62,150 nt of DNA, from the NCBI RefSeq assembly GCF_014698475.1, contig NZ_JACJTB010000043.1, forward strand, positions 1 through 62,150, given 5' to 3'. Position numbers and translations under genes: made by a program. Below the pieces are notes generated by a model, which was not told the origin of the DNA, searched no databases, and saw only the letters and a list, made by a program, of their open reading frames with translations. Positions 27,605 through 36,517 of the stretch are shown here, piece by piece. Source of the stretch: Nostoc spongiaeforme FACHB-130. GTDB lineage: Bacteria > Cyanobacteriota > Cyanobacteriia > Cyanobacteriales > Nostocaceae. Within the stretch, counting starts at the first letter, position 1, and every line of letters starts with the position of its first letter.

Positions 27605-28007
27605 ATGGGGAACTATAAATGCGATTAAAGCATTGCCATACCTAATGATTGCATATCAAATCGACGGACAATGGTACAGTGACCCCAATTTTTTACAATC
27701 TAAAAATTTAGAATATAAACCAGTAATCCCTATAAGTTCAGCAATTATTCATGTACCAAAAATAACAGTTGAGTTACAACCAATTGTTCAATTATGTGCT
27801 GGATTTAGGAACAAAAGAATTCATAGTCTTTGGGTGGTTAATGCTCCCGCTCAGGTATTGAAACATATATTAGAGTGCAGCCCATGGGACAGTATATCAC
27901 TCAAGCAACTACTAGCAACTTTGCACGAATTAATTATTTATGGCTATGAAGTCAAAATACTTCCCGCCAAAAAAGAAACCATATCCCCTATTGAATGGAT
28001 GGAATAA
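27552..28007 (+). CDS. Hypothetical protein
   Basis: A 151-aa soluble protein (MIIHNGSYIWFHAGQTARWG onward) that I do not recognise. It has a mixed strand/helix pattern with no membrane segment. The ATG at 27552 is chosen over a TTG 6 nt upstream. Its stop is separated by only 2 nt from the ATG of the next gene, so the two are translationally coupled. No function can be proposed from the sequence. Confidence 0.5.
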   Translation: MIIHNGSYIWFHAGQTARWGTINAIKALPYLMIAYQIDGQWYSDPNFLQSKNLEYKPVIPISSAIIHVPKITVELQPIVQLCAGFRNKRIHSLWVVNAPAQVLKHILECSPWDSISLKQLLATLHELIIYGYEVKILPAKKETISPIEWME

Positions 28008-28009
28008 TA

Positions 28010-28858
28010 ATGACTAATAGCAACCAACAACTCACACTTTACTATCCTTGTGTAGTTCAGATTTTAGATCAGTTTGTACAGACAATATCAGTTGAGTTTT
28101 GGATACAGAATCCAATAAACGAAAAATGGAATTTGTTACCATTGAAAAATGGTGATAGCAGCATATCAGGTTACACATATGCGACAGCACCACGTATAAT
28201 GGCATATCCCAATGAAGAATATCCGTCAATAGAAGCATTTTTACAAGCGAAAAAAGAAGAAGGTGTAGACTATCCCATTCGACATAAAAGAACTTATCTT
28301 ACAGTTAAGGGTGCAGCATCTCACAAACTATTCTGGGCATGGAAAAATCCTCAGACTAATAAAATTGAACGTATCCATTGGCATCCTTTAGCTATAAAAG
28401 TAAAGGCAAGTGAAGATGACCAAACTGACTACTCAAATATAACTCCAGTCAAGATTGTAAATGGAAAATTAATCACACTTGAAAAAGACAATTTACCATC
28501 AAATAGAGCAGCTTTTTCAGAGTTTATTGCAGACAGAGAAGAAAACCTCCGTCTTGCACTTGAAGCCCTGAAATCACCCAATCCTGATGCCGCACTCGAA
28601 CTACTGGCCATCATGGAAGAAATATCCAAAGACTGCTTCTACGCCAGTTGGATTATGGGCAATGGATACAATTTAGAATCAATTCTTAAATCATGGGATG
28701 GCACTAGTAACGTCATCTACGGTAGTGGGGAAATCGCACATCAACAATTAGCACTAATGCGCGTTCTTTCTGAACTATGCCAAGGTTGGTGGTTTTGGGA
28801 TGAAGATAAGGATACTGGCGTAATTTTCCAAAGTTATACTTACAGGGGAATCGCCTGA
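28010..28858 (+). CDS. Hypothetical protein
   Basis: A 282-aa soluble protein (MTNSNQQLTLYYPCVVQILD onward) without recognised domains. The first half is rich in beta strands and aromatic residues. The second half is helical and acidic (NLRLALEALKSPNPDAALEL, then a Trp-rich LCQGWWFWDEDKDTG). The ATG at 28010 follows a GGATGGA ribosome-binding-like stretch; an ATG at 27995, inside the previous gene, is an alternative. Coupling to that gene suggests a shared task. Confidence 0.5.
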   Translation: MTNSNQQLTLYYPCVVQILDQFVQTISVEFWIQNPINEKWNLLPLKNGDSSISGYTYATAPRIMAYPNEEYPSIEAFLQAKKEEGVDYPIRHKRTYLTVKGAASHKLFWAWKNPQTNKIERIHWHPLAIKVKASEDDQTDYSNITPVKIVNGKLITLEKDNLPSNRAAFSEFIADREENLRLALEALKSPNPDAALELLAIMEEISKDCFYASWIMGNGYNLESILKSWDGTSNVIYGSGEIAHQQLALMRVLSELCQGWWFWDEDKDTGVIFQSYTYRGIA

Positions 28859-28913
28859 TTATTGGGGCTGGGAGTCTTGCGATCGCTGTAAAAAATTTAT
28901 TGGTGGCTTAAAC

Positions 28914-29324
28914 TTACAATTCTATATCGCTGTTCCGAATCGGAAAAAACTGATATTGCTTTTGTTGTGCAGCAGCTATTTCTGATGGAGTATTAAATAC
29001 AGTAGCCTTTGTACCAAGTTGGAGTTCTTGGTATAAAGGCACACCATCACCATCATTATCGCTGAGAAGAATCCTGGTCATGATATGAACAGGGGCAACT
29101 TGCGCGAGGCGATTCACTACATTAGCAACAAACTCGTTAGATGCATCGCAGCCATCAAGGTATCTAATCAACATATCAGCAGTAGTTTCAGTCATCTTGG
29201 CTGGGTCTGTTACCCCCGCTTCCAGAATAAAGTCATCGTAAATAGCCTTCTCGCTATCAGTAAAATTTTCCTTGCAAGCTTGTTGGATAATTAATTCAAC
29301 TTGTTGTTTCTGTATAAATTTCAT
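28914..29324 (-). CDS. Hypothetical protein with a calcium-loop-like motif
   Basis: A 136-aa protein (MKFIQKQQVELIIQQACKEN onward), mostly helical and acidic. It contains LLSDNDGDGVPLYQELQLGT, a D-x-D-x-D-G loop of the kind seen in EF-hand or dockerin-like calcium sites. Only one such loop is present, so calcium binding is a possibility rather than a call. Two alternative starts lie 9 and 15 nt upstream (ATG and TTG). It is convergent with the preceding + strand genes and lies downstream of the two-component operon with a ~110-bp gap. Confidence 0.45.
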   Translation of the reverse strand: MKFIQKQQVELIIQQACKENFTDSEKAIYDDFILEAGVTDPAKMTETTADMLIRYLDGCDASNEFVANVVNRLAQVAPVHIMTRILLSDNDGDGVPLYQELQLGTKATVFNTPSEIAAAQQKQYQFFPIRNSDIEL

Positions 29325-29450
29325 AATACACATTTGCAAGCATAAATATTAGTAGTAGATTCTGAATATTTTAAATATGAGTTTAATTAGAAAATTAATA
29401 ATTAAATATACACGACAAACAGAATTGCAATTAAATTATTATAGCTCATG

Positions 29451-30794
29451 TTACCTGGGTAATTGAACTGTAAAAATGCTACCTTTACCGAATTCACTTT
29501 GTACATTTAATTTGCCTTGATGTGCCTGAACAATTGCTTGAGCAATGGCTAATCCTAATCCAGAACCACCAGTGTTACGAGAGCGATCGCTACTTACCCG
29601 ATAAAAACGATCAAAAACTCGCCTCAGTTCATGTTGTGGGATACCAATACCTGTATCTTGAACTTTAATTACAGCATAATTATCATTACTTTCTAAGATA
29701 ACTGTGACTTCCCCTCCTTTGAGTGTATATTGAATTGCATTGACAATTAAGTTAGAAACCAATCGATAAAGCTGATCGGAATTCCCTATAACATTCATAT
29801 TTTGCTTAACTCTGATTGATAATGTCAACTTTACTCCTGCGGTAGTTGCCATCGCTTCAAATTCTTCAATTAAATCGCTAACAACATCATTTAAACAACA
29901 AACTTCATGCTGTAACTTTTGAGCTTGTCTATCTAAACGTGCTAACATCAATAAGTCAACGACTAAAGTTGTTAACCTCTGATTTTGACGCTGTATAGTT
30001 TGCAATAAATCTCGTGTTTCTTGTTCATCTATTTCTGACATTAAAAGTGCTGATTCTACAGTTGCACTTGTTGCAGCTAAAGGCGTTCGTAATTCATGTG
30101 CAGCATCAGCTGTAAACTGTTGAATTTGTCGATATGACTGATAAATTGGCTGCATCGCTAATCCTGACAACCACCAACTGGCACCTGCAATCATAACCAT
30201 AGCCATCGGCAGCCCTAATATCAAAATTAGCTTGACACTATCCAAATAGTGATTAAACTCTTCTAGACTTCGCCCTACTTGCATATGTCCCCAATCCTGA
30301 TAATTTTGGGTATGCAGAGATAAAGTAATTTGATGGTATTCTCTGCCTTTGCTATCTTTGAGAAATTGCCAAGTTTTTTGATTAAAAATATTAGGTAATC
30401 CCTCTGGATAATAACCAGCATTAGCAATTAATTTTCCTGAAATATCAAAAAAACGTATATAGTAGCTAGTTTTAGTAACAATACCAAGAAGATGACGTTT
30501 AGGATGCGGCTGTTCTTGAATACAATTACTATCTTCAACTTTACATTTATCTACATTTGGAAATAACTTGAGTGCCAAAGGTTCCAAACGTCCAGGTTCT
30601 TGCAATTTAAGTTCAATACTGTCGTGCAGTGTTCCCGCTACAGTTTCAATTTCACTGTCTAAAGCTACCACATGAGCATGAAACACAGACCTGTAAAAGC
30701 TAAAGGCAGATAGGCTTAAAATCAAACCCATAACAATAGCGTAATACAGAGCTAAACGAAGGCGGGTGAGCCGAAACAGTTTATTTTGATTCAT
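29451..30794 (-). CDS. Sensor histidine kinase (CopS/RppB-like)
   Basis: A 447-aa membrane sensor kinase. Two membrane segments (residues ~15-32 and ~180-205) flank a periplasmic domain of about 145 residues containing a CKVEDSNC pair. A dimerisation/phosphoacceptor helix (FTADAAHELRTPL, His near residue 231) follows, then the ATPase domain with N box (NLIVNAIQYT), DTGIGIP and GGSGLGLAIAQAI. The start overlaps the end of the regulator gene by 14 bp. Cyanobacterial relatives include RppB/NrsS and CopS, which sense metals or redox state. The neighbouring copper-type genes make a metal signal likely, but the ligand cannot be read from sequence. Confidence 0.8.
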   Translation of the reverse strand: MNQNKLFRLTRLRLALYYAIVMGLILSLSAFSFYRSVFHAHVVALDSEIETVAGTLHDSIELKLQEPGRLEPLALKLFPNVDKCKVEDSNCIQEQPHPKRHLLGIVTKTSYYIRFFDISGKLIANAGYYPEGLPNIFNQKTWQFLKDSKGREYHQITLSLHTQNYQDWGHMQVGRSLEEFNHYLDSVKLILILGLPMAMVMIAGASWWLSGLAMQPIYQSYRQIQQFTADAAHELRTPLAATSATVESALLMSEIDEQETRDLLQTIQRQNQRLTTLVVDLLMLARLDRQAQKLQHEVCCLNDVVSDLIEEFEAMATTAGVKLTLSIRVKQNMNVIGNSDQLYRLVSNLIVNAIQYTLKGGEVTVILESNDNYAVIKVQDTGIGIPQHELRRVFDRFYRVSSDRSRNTGGSGLGLAIAQAIVQAHQGKLNVQSEFGKGSIFTVQLPR

Positions 30795-31485
30795 CTGAGA
30801 AATTAAGACGATATCCCATACCGTGCAAAGTTTCAATTGGGTTAGGACAGTCGTTACTTGTGAGTTTACGACGTAACAAACGTATTTGCGCTGCCACTAC
30901 ATTACTACTAGATTCCGCATTAACTTCCCAAATTTGATTACGAATTTGCTCAGTCGTAACAATCTGGTTAGGATGGTTCATGAAATATTCCAATAGTTGG
31001 AACTCTTTATTAGTTAATGGAATACTTTGCTGTTCACTTGTTGTATTTTGTCTAACAACTGTACTGTTGCCATAATCTAGAGTCAAATTACCAACAGTTA
31101 ATTGTTGGGGTTGAAAATGGGGGGAACGACGCTGCAATGCCCGCAATCGTGCTAGAAGTTCCACCATGCCGAAGGGTTTTACTAAATAGTCATCGGCACC
31201 TGCATCTAGTCCGGCAACTTTATCTTCCATTCTATCTTTAGCAGTTAGCATCAGGATAGGAAGAGGATTACCTTTATAACGCAATCTTTTACACAATTCT
31301 AAACCACTAATTCCTGGAAGCATCCAATCAAGAATCGCTACTGTATATTGCGCCGAACTATTTTCTAAGTAAGCCCATGCGTCATTACCATCCATAACCC
31401 AGTCAACTAGGTACTTTTGTTGATTTAAAGTACGCTTAATAGCAGCCCCTAAATCCGGCTCATCTTCGACTAATAGCACCCTCAT
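30781..31485 (-). CDS. OmpR-family response regulator (CopR/RppA-like)
   Basis: A 234-aa regulator with a receiver domain (LLVEDEPDLG, phospho-acceptor Asp near residue 51 in LDWMLPG, conserved Lys in DDYLVKPFG). A winged-helix DNA-binding domain follows (LTNKEFQLLEYFM, ESSSNVVAAQIRLLRRKL, IETLHGMGYRL). The ATG at 31485 is chosen because family members begin MRVLLVEDE; an extended start 48 nt upstream would add non-conserved residues. The kinase gene overlaps its end. A direct repeat of ATGAAATT units about 93 bp upstream is a candidate autoregulatory site. Confidence 0.8.
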   Translation of the reverse strand: MRVLLVEDEPDLGAAIKRTLNQQKYLVDWVMDGNDAWAYLENSSAQYTVAILDWMLPGISGLELCKRLRYKGNPLPILMLTAKDRMEDKVAGLDAGADDYLVKPFGMVELLARLRALQRRSPHFQPQQLTVGNLTLDYGNSTVVRQNTTSEQQSIPLTNKEFQLLEYFMNHPNQIVTTEQIRNQIWEVNAESSSNVVAAQIRLLRRKLTSNDCPNPIETLHGMGYRLNFSDESK

Positions 31486-31577
31486 ATCAAACTGGGTATT
31501 TAAAAGTTCGTTGTAAATTTGTGATTTTAGCATAGTTTGCCATAGGGATACCCCTATTAGTAGATTGACAGAAGCTT

Positions 31578-31599
31578 ATGAAATTAAGATGAAATTCTT
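31578..31599 (-). promoter_or_regulatory. OmpR-type direct repeat upstream of the two-component operon
   Basis: ATGAAATTAAG followed directly by ATGAAATTCTT gives two half-sites at an 11-bp pitch, as OmpR/PhoB regulators usually require. In the direction of the genes it reads as paired TTCAT elements 6 bp apart. The identical 22-bp string recurs at 59113-59134. Confidence 0.55.
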
Positions 31600-32152
31600 A
31601 AAAATTAGGATTAAGCTATACAAGACTAAACAGTCAGCTAAGAGTCTTTACGGTACATAATCAAACAGCAAAGACTCAGTATACAAATTGTCAAAGTATA
31701 ATTTAAAACTAGTTTGAATAGCTATATAAACTAAGTTGTACAAAATGTCTATTGAGTCAATAATAATTTTGGCATATTAGGTTAAAATTCATAATTTTTA
31801 GATAAATTTTATAAATTTTATATTTATTGATTAGTTAATGTGCGAATAATGTTGTTTTTCTGCTCTAACTAAAGTTAGTAAATATGTAATAAATATTATA
31901 AGTGATTATAATTAATTGGCTCTGCAAAATACTTTTCAAGGGTTAGTAATTCACAAGGAAAAGAACTGGTTCATCAACTTGACAACAGTAGTTGCTGCGA
32001 CCTTTATTTAGTAGTATGTGAAAGTTCGATTTTTACCAGACATAGCGGAGCCACTTCAGCAGCCTATGGAATGCTTGCGGGTGTAATTAGTGAAATAATC
32101 GTGCTTTTCTTCGCCCTTCAAAGGAAATAATCAGAGCAATTATGACTACCTA
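31600..32152. other. AT-rich intergenic stretch
   Basis: About 550 bp without a recognisable gene between the universal stress protein gene and the two-component promoter. It is very AT-rich, especially 31740-31920. A GGCTCTGC near 31918 and a GCGGAGCC near 32046 form weak inverted ends of a ~135-bp segment, which could be a relic of a small mobile element, but the match is poor. Confidence 0.3.
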
Positions 32153-32626
32153 TTATGGCACTATTAACACGGAACAAAAAGTATGATGAAGTACATAATT
32201 GCTAACACGACCCAAAACAAATTCTTCCATACCTGAAAGCCACCGCCGCCATCCAATTACAATCAAGTCTGCTTGACAATTTCGCGCAAATTCACAAATG
32301 GTTTCGCCAGGTTGACCAATGTGTTGTTTGTATTCTACTTCTACACCTGCTGCTGTTGCTTCTGCTGTATATAAATGCAGCATTTCTAACTTTGGCTGGG
32401 AGAATTTATCTAACATTTTTTGGCTATATTTTACGGCTTCGCTGTCTTTATCTTGCTCATAGTAATTTAACAGTTCAGAGTTATCTAAATATCCATCTTC
32501 TTCAGGACATACAACATTAAATATCATCAAGTTAGCCTTGGTGAGCTTTGCTAGAGAAAGTGCTTTTTCAAAAACACGCTTGCTAACTTTAGAACAATCT
32601 ATTGCAACCAGAATCTTGTGAAACAT
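32153..32626 (-). CDS. Universal stress protein (UspA family)
   Basis: A 157-aa single-domain Usp protein. It opens with KILVAIDCSKVSKRVFEKAL, the first strand and helix of the fold. Near the end, LIVIGWRRWLSGMEEFVLGR is followed by VSNYVLHHTFCSVLIVP. The ATP-binding loop G-2x-G-9x-G(S/T) is only partly kept (G-W-R-R at the first glycine pair), so it may belong to the non-ATP-binding class. CAGGAGAT before the ATG is a strong ribosome binding site. It follows the phosphorylase gene by 30 bp and is probably the last gene of the metal-stress operon. Confidence 0.8.
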   Translation of the reverse strand: MFHKILVAIDCSKVSKRVFEKALSLAKLTKANLMIFNVVCPEEDGYLDNSELLNYYEQDKDSEAVKYSQKMLDKFSQPKLEMLHLYTAEATAAGVEVEYKQHIGQPGETICEFARNCQADLIVIGWRRWLSGMEEFVLGRVSNYVLHHTFCSVLIVP

Positions 32627-32656
32627 AAAAATATCTCCTGAGTTTTAGAAAAACCT

Positions 32657-34267
32657 TCAGGGCAGATAGGCATTCGTGACATACTGCTGTACCATACGAT
32701 GGGTATTGAAAAATGAGGCATTTAGTGCGATCGCACGTCGCATTACATCCACCCACCGCTCGCGCTCTTGATAAAACATTGGAGCTATTACGTTTTTCAA
32801 CTTCTGATATAAATCCTCTGCATCCTGGCGGTTCAGGACATCTGAACCAGAAAACTCTGGTTCTCTAAAACCAATAGACCAACCAGTCACCCCTTCGATA
32901 TGTCCCTCAATCCACCAACCATCGAGTATGCTGAAACTGGGAACACCGCTATGTGCTGCTTTCATACCCGATGTTCCAGAAGCTTCTAAAGGTCGCTGTG
33001 GCGTATTGAGCCATAGATCCACCCCAGATACAATCAGCTTGGATAGCTCCATGTCATAATTTTCCAAAAAAACTATAGGTATCTGCTTCTGTAATTGGTG
33101 GGAAATTTCAAATATCCGTCGAATTAACTCTTTGCCAGCGTAATCTTTAGGGTGCGCCTTACCAGCAAAAACAAACTGTAAAGAACCAACCTGTTTGGCA
33201 ATTTCCAAAAGTTGATTGATATCTGAAAAAATTAAATCTGCCCGCTTGTAAAGAGTAGCTCTGCGAGCAAAGCCAATCGTCAGAGTCTCCGCAGATAGCG
33301 AAAAATCGGTTTTTTCCTGAATGTAACTTAAAAGACGAATTTTAGCCGCTAAATGGGCTGACCAAATCTCCTGTTGGGGAATACTGATGGCGTGCCTTAG
33401 CATTGAGGGATCGTTACTCCAACCAGGAATATATCTCTCGTAGAGGGTTCTAAAGCTGTCACAAGTCCACGTCCATGAGTGAACACCATTTGTAATGTGG
33501 TGGATGGGATAGCCAGGGAACATTTCTTGCGAAACTTCCTCATGTCGCTTGGCAACACCGTTGACATAGTGGCTCAAGTTTAGTCCTAGCATAGTCATGT
33601 TTAGGCGATCGCGTCCCCCCAACATTTGCAGTACATCAAACGGCACTATGTGTCCCAAACTATACTGCACTAAGCCGTAGTCAAACTGGTCGTGTCCTGC
33701 TGGAACAGGGGTATGAGTAGTAAAAACGCATTGATTTCTGATGCTACTAAAATCCCATGTTTCTGTATTTATCCAGTTTCGTTCTTTTAGCAACTCTAAA
33801 AGCAGCAAACTGGCGTGTCCTTCGTTCATATGGAATCTTTCAATTCCCAGCAGAATTTCCTGGGCCAGCCGATATCGCTCATCTCCGCCATAGAGAACAT
33901 CAGTTAAAGTACGGTCATAATCGGTATTTTGCTCAACACCAGTATCTAGCAAAATTAAAGGGACGTTGTAGTTACTTAAGCCAACAATGTCATATTGCCA
34001 AGCTCGAACTTGTACAGTTCTCTGTTCAATTTCGACCTGAACAGTTTCAGACAAAAGGTGCAGGAAATGTTCGGGACTCCACAAAACAGGAAATTCCTGC
34101 TGTCCTCCCCACTCATCCAGCTTTTGGTGAAAGTAACCTTTGCGATAGAGTAGACTTACCCCAACCGCAGGTATTCGCAAATCGGCAAAGGATTTCAAAG
34201 TGTCGCCAGCCAGTATACCTAAGCCGCCACTGTAAGTTGGCATAGCAGAACCAACAGCCACCTCCAT
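32657..34267 (-). CDS. glgP: Alpha-glucan (glycogen) phosphorylase family protein
   Basis: A 536-aa glucan phosphorylase of the short bacterial type, releasing glucose-1-phosphate from glycogen with pyridoxal phosphate. Signatures are MPTYSGGLGILAGDTLKSFA near the N-terminus, FHMNEGHASLLLLEL, and the PLP-lysine motif LEASGTSGMKAAHSG near residue 430. The first ATG falls within the conserved AYFSMEVA motif. The reading frame stays open 56 codons further upstream without ATG, GTG or TTG and encodes a YHS-like domain relic. The gene is therefore either 5'-damaged or uses a non-standard start. It is an unusual member of a metal-stress operon. Confidence 0.75.
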   Translation of the reverse strand: MEVAVGSAMPTYSGGLGILAGDTLKSFADLRIPAVGVSLLYRKGYFHQKLDEWGGQQEFPVLWSPEHFLHLLSETVQVEIEQRTVQVRAWQYDIVGLSNYNVPLILLDTGVEQNTDYDRTLTDVLYGGDERYRLAQEILLGIERFHMNEGHASLLLLELLKERNWINTETWDFSSIRNQCVFTTHTPVPAGHDQFDYGLVQYSLGHIVPFDVLQMLGGRDRLNMTMLGLNLSHYVNGVAKRHEEVSQEMFPGYPIHHITNGVHSWTWTCDSFRTLYERYIPGWSNDPSMLRHAISIPQQEIWSAHLAAKIRLLSYIQEKTDFSLSAETLTIGFARRATLYKRADLIFSDINQLLEIAKQVGSLQFVFAGKAHPKDYAGKELIRRIFEISHQLQKQIPIVFLENYDMELSKLIVSGVDLWLNTPQRPLEASGTSGMKAAHSGVPSFSILDGWWIEGHIEGVTGWSIGFREPEFSGSDVLNRQDAEDLYQKLKNVIAPMFYQERERWVDVMRRAIALNASFFNTHRMVQQYVTNAYLP

Positions 34268-34464
34268 CGAGAAATAGGCAACCCGCCGATTTTCTTTGGC
34301 TTCGTCGTAACTAGTGGTAGTTAATATGGTGATGTATAGCTCTGGATGCTGAAAAAATTTGTTTCGACAGAATTCGGAGCAGAAGTGAATTTTTTGCTCC
34401 TGGTAAAAGGCAGTGATCTCTCTGCCTATAATACATTACTGCCAGATTTACAAAGGCTTTTCAT
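34268..34464 (-). pseudogene. YHS/TRASH domain relic fused in frame to the phosphorylase
   Basis: Upstream of the phosphorylase ATG the same frame reads GREITAFYQEQKIHFCSEFC, then RNKFFQHPELYI. This matches the C-terminal two thirds of a YHS metal-binding domain (Y-x-G-x-x-Y-x-F-C-S-x-x-C-x-x-x-F-x-x-x-P-x-x-Y). The frame is closed by a stop at 34436-34438. In another frame an ATG at 34464 starts MKSLCKSGSNVL, which could supply the missing N-terminal Cys if a frameshift were present. It is probably a YHS-phosphorylase fusion with a lost start. Confidence 0.5.
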
Positions 34465-34478
34465 GTATATTGAATTTT

Positions 34479-34793
34479 TTACCTAGTTGCAAAGCTGTTG
34501 TAGAGCCGAGCTATCAGGGCAGCATATAAAGCTGTGCCTACAGTCCAAAATAAAAGACCAACAATAAAGCTTCCCCAGGTAATCACCCTAGCAATATTAG
34601 TCAAGTCCATATGCAGGACATAACTAAAAAAAGCCATTGCTGCTTTTGGTGCTATTGCTACAAACAGAATGCAGAGTATATAAACTAAGCCTGTAATGAT
34701 AGCTGTAGCCAGGGAAAGAGATCGCGTGTTTAACTTGTTAATAGAGTGCCTGACATTATGTTGATTTTCTCGATGATGACTTTGCGATAGCAT
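34479..34793 (-). CDS. DUF5676-like membrane protein
   Basis: A 104-aa protein with two hydrophobic segments (ATAIITGLVYILCILFVAIA, about residues 30-50, and ITWGSFIVGLLFWTVGTALY, about 70-92). It starts with a polar, His-containing N-terminus. Length, topology and the LNTRSLSLA...G(L/V) opening fit DUF5676, small membrane proteins often found beside heavy-metal P-type ATPases and YHS proteins. AGAGGTGA precedes the ATG. Function unknown; co-direction with the ATPase operon suggests a role in metal or envelope stress. Confidence 0.6.
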   Translation of the reverse strand: MLSQSHHRENQHNVRHSINKLNTRSLSLATAIITGLVYILCILFVAIAPKAAMAFFSYVLHMDLTNIARVITWGSFIVGLLFWTVGTALYAALIARLYNSFATR

Positions 34794-34853
34794 AATTCAC
34801 CTCTGATTAACTGAGTGGAAAGCTTGAATAAATTCAATTTTTTAAAAATATAT

Positions 34854-35549
34854 TTATTCCACACGCACAATATCTCTCATTCCTAACCAGTTATAGCGTC
34901 TAATCAACCAAGGCAACACTATAATTACAATGAGGAAAATAACAGAAATAACCATTCCTAAAGGTGTTCCTACGCTTAATGCTCCTCCCATATATGTAAG
35001 TAAAAATGTTGACGGAATCATACCTAAAAAAGTAGCAATGGCATATTTAGGGAGAGAAATACCAGCGATTCCCGCAGCGTAGCTAATCAAATCGAAAGAA
35101 AATATTGGCAGCATCCGAGTAATAAAAATTAACCAGCTTAGATATGTCTCTCCTTTGTTTTTCGAGAAATAAATGATTTTACCAGTTAAAGCTTTAATTG
35201 CTGATCGCCCCAAAGTGCGACCCAAAAAATAAGCAATTAAACCACCGATAAAACCTCCTATTATGCTGTAGACTCCTGCCATGAATGTCCCCCAAATAGT
35301 GCCAGCTATAACTGCGAGTGGCGCACTGGGAATAGGACTAATAACTACAGATAAAGCCAAGATACCAATATAGACAAATGGGCCAAGTAACCCTAAATTC
35401 TTAACAGTTTGTCTAAATCCTTCCGGTGTTAATATATTTACCTGGGGATTCAGTATCCAATAACAGACGGCTAAACATAGGAGCAAAATTGCCAACGCAA
35501 AGGCGTTTTGACGATTAAACAGGATTTTGATTCTTTCCTGTCTTTTCAC
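34854..35549 (-). CDS. VTT-domain (TVP38/TMEM64, DedA-like) membrane protein
   Basis: A 231-aa polytopic membrane protein with a VTT domain, including SPIPSAPLAVIAGTIWGTFM, GGFIGGLIAYFLGRTLGRS and FITRMLPIFSFDLISYAAGI. These are the usual glycine-rich re-entrant helices. Relatives act as lipid scramblases or transport-linked proteins. It starts with GTG, with AGGAG 11 nt upstream. It lies 22 bp after the methyltransferase-like gene in the same operon and may help keep membrane function during metal stress. Confidence 0.75.
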   Translation of the reverse strand: MKRQERIKILFNRQNAFALAILLLCLAVCYWILNPQVNILTPEGFRQTVKNLGLLGPFVYIGILALSVVISPIPSAPLAVIAGTIWGTFMAGVYSIIGGFIGGLIAYFLGRTLGRSAIKALTGKIIYFSKNKGETYLSWLIFITRMLPIFSFDLISYAAGIAGISLPKYAIATFLGMIPSTFLLTYMGGALSVGTPLGMVISVIFLIVIIVLPWLIRRYNWLGMRDIVRVE

Positions 35550-35570
35550 TTACTTAGTTCTCCTAATATT

Positions 35571-36224
35571 TTAGGTATTACTTCTCTTGGTGCTGTCTCC
35601 CTGACGAGGGAAAAAAGCTGGTGTATTGCTGGCATAGCGATCGTACTCTGCACCAAATTCTGCTCGCACCTCACGTTCTTCTTGGCGTGCCAGTCGTGTA
35701 TACATCCACACCAGCACTGGAAACATCAATAATGTGAGAATTGTAGGCCACTGAAGCAAAAAACCAAACATGATACTGATAAAAGCTAAATACTGGGGAT
35801 GGCGAATTGTTGCATAAGGGCCAGTAGTAGCTAATGTGTGAGAACGCTGGGCTTTGTACAGAACCTCCCAAGCTGATGCCAATAAGATAAACCCACCAAA
35901 AATGAGGATGTTACTCAAAATATGCAACACATTAAAGTGAGGATTGCCTTTCATCCCCAGCATTGTCCACCAGAGATGTCCTACATCATGGGAGAGTAAA
36001 TCTAACTTTGGATAGCGGCTTTGCAACCAACCTGAAAGTAGGTAAATTGTTAAAGGTATGCCGTACATTTCAGTGAACAAAGCCATGATAAAGGCAGAAA
36101 AAGCACCAAAGGCTCGCCAGTCACGGGGACTTTTTGGTTTTGTAAAGCTGAAGGCAAAGATAATAAATACCAAAGAGTTGATAATCACCAAAGACCAAAG
36201 ACCGTAGGCGGGTGCGTTGTTCAT
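35571..36224 (-). CDS. ICMT/PEMT-type membrane methyltransferase
   Basis: A 217-aa membrane protein with five or so hydrophobic segments. The C-terminal signature is GPYATIRHPQYLAFI...EEREVRAEFGAEYDRYA. This RHPQY plus EE pattern is the SAM- and substrate-binding signature of isoprenylcysteine carboxyl methyltransferase and phospholipid methyltransferase families. Bacterial members are often annotated as isoprenylcysteine methyltransferase-like, but they probably methylate other small or lipid substrates. It follows the DUF2933 gene by 27 bp. Confidence 0.75.
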   Translation of the reverse strand: MNNAPAYGLWSLVIINSLVFIIFAFSFTKPKSPRDWRAFGAFSAFIMALFTEMYGIPLTIYLLSGWLQSRYPKLDLLSHDVGHLWWTMLGMKGNPHFNVLHILSNILIFGGFILLASAWEVLYKAQRSHTLATTGPYATIRHPQYLAFISIMFGFLLQWPTILTLLMFPVLVWMYTRLARQEEREVRAEFGAEYDRYASNTPAFFPRQGDSTKRSNT

Positions 36225-36251
36225 TTCTTATTTCCTGTTGATTGATATTTT

Positions 36252-36482
36252 TTACCGAGATGAACGATCATTTCCGTCACTGTGTCCGCCGTGTCCACCA
36301 TGTCCTCCGTGCATAAATAAGTGCATGAATGGGCAGGCTAAAAGTAACAAGTAGGGGAGAATTCCAGCTAGATGTGCTAAGTGTTCAGTGATGAGAAAAA
36401 ATGCAGCAATGGCCAGGAAAATATATAAGGCTATTTTGGCGGGCGATCTCCACCAACTATCTTGACTAGATTGATGATTCAT
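36252..36482 (-). CDS. DUF2933 small membrane protein, His/Gly-rich tail
   Basis: A 76-aa protein with the DUF2933 pattern. It has two hydrophobic segments (IALYIFLAIAAFFLITEHLA and LPYLLLLACPFMHLFMH), an internal Cys-Pro and a C-terminal HGGHGGHGGH run. The histidine-rich tail could bind metal at the membrane. These proteins are usually next to copper or silver P-type ATPases; here it is 35 bp after the ATPase. Function unproven. Confidence 0.7.
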   Translation of the reverse strand: MNHQSSQDSWWRSPAKIALYIFLAIAAFFLITEHLAHLAGILPYLLLLACPFMHLFMHGGHGGHGGHSDGNDRSSR

Positions 36483-36517
36483 AGAATTTTTCCCCCAATC
36501 CAGTTAACAATTGCAAT

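Noticed and set aside
31918-32054. Possible miniature transposon with GGCTCTGC/GCGGAGCC ends
   Set aside because: Only 7 of 8 bases pair at the tips and similarity stops there; no target duplication is visible.
33757-34245. 162-codon frame on the + strand opposite the phosphorylase
   Set aside because: It is a shadow of strongly conserved phosphorylase motifs and has no credible start.
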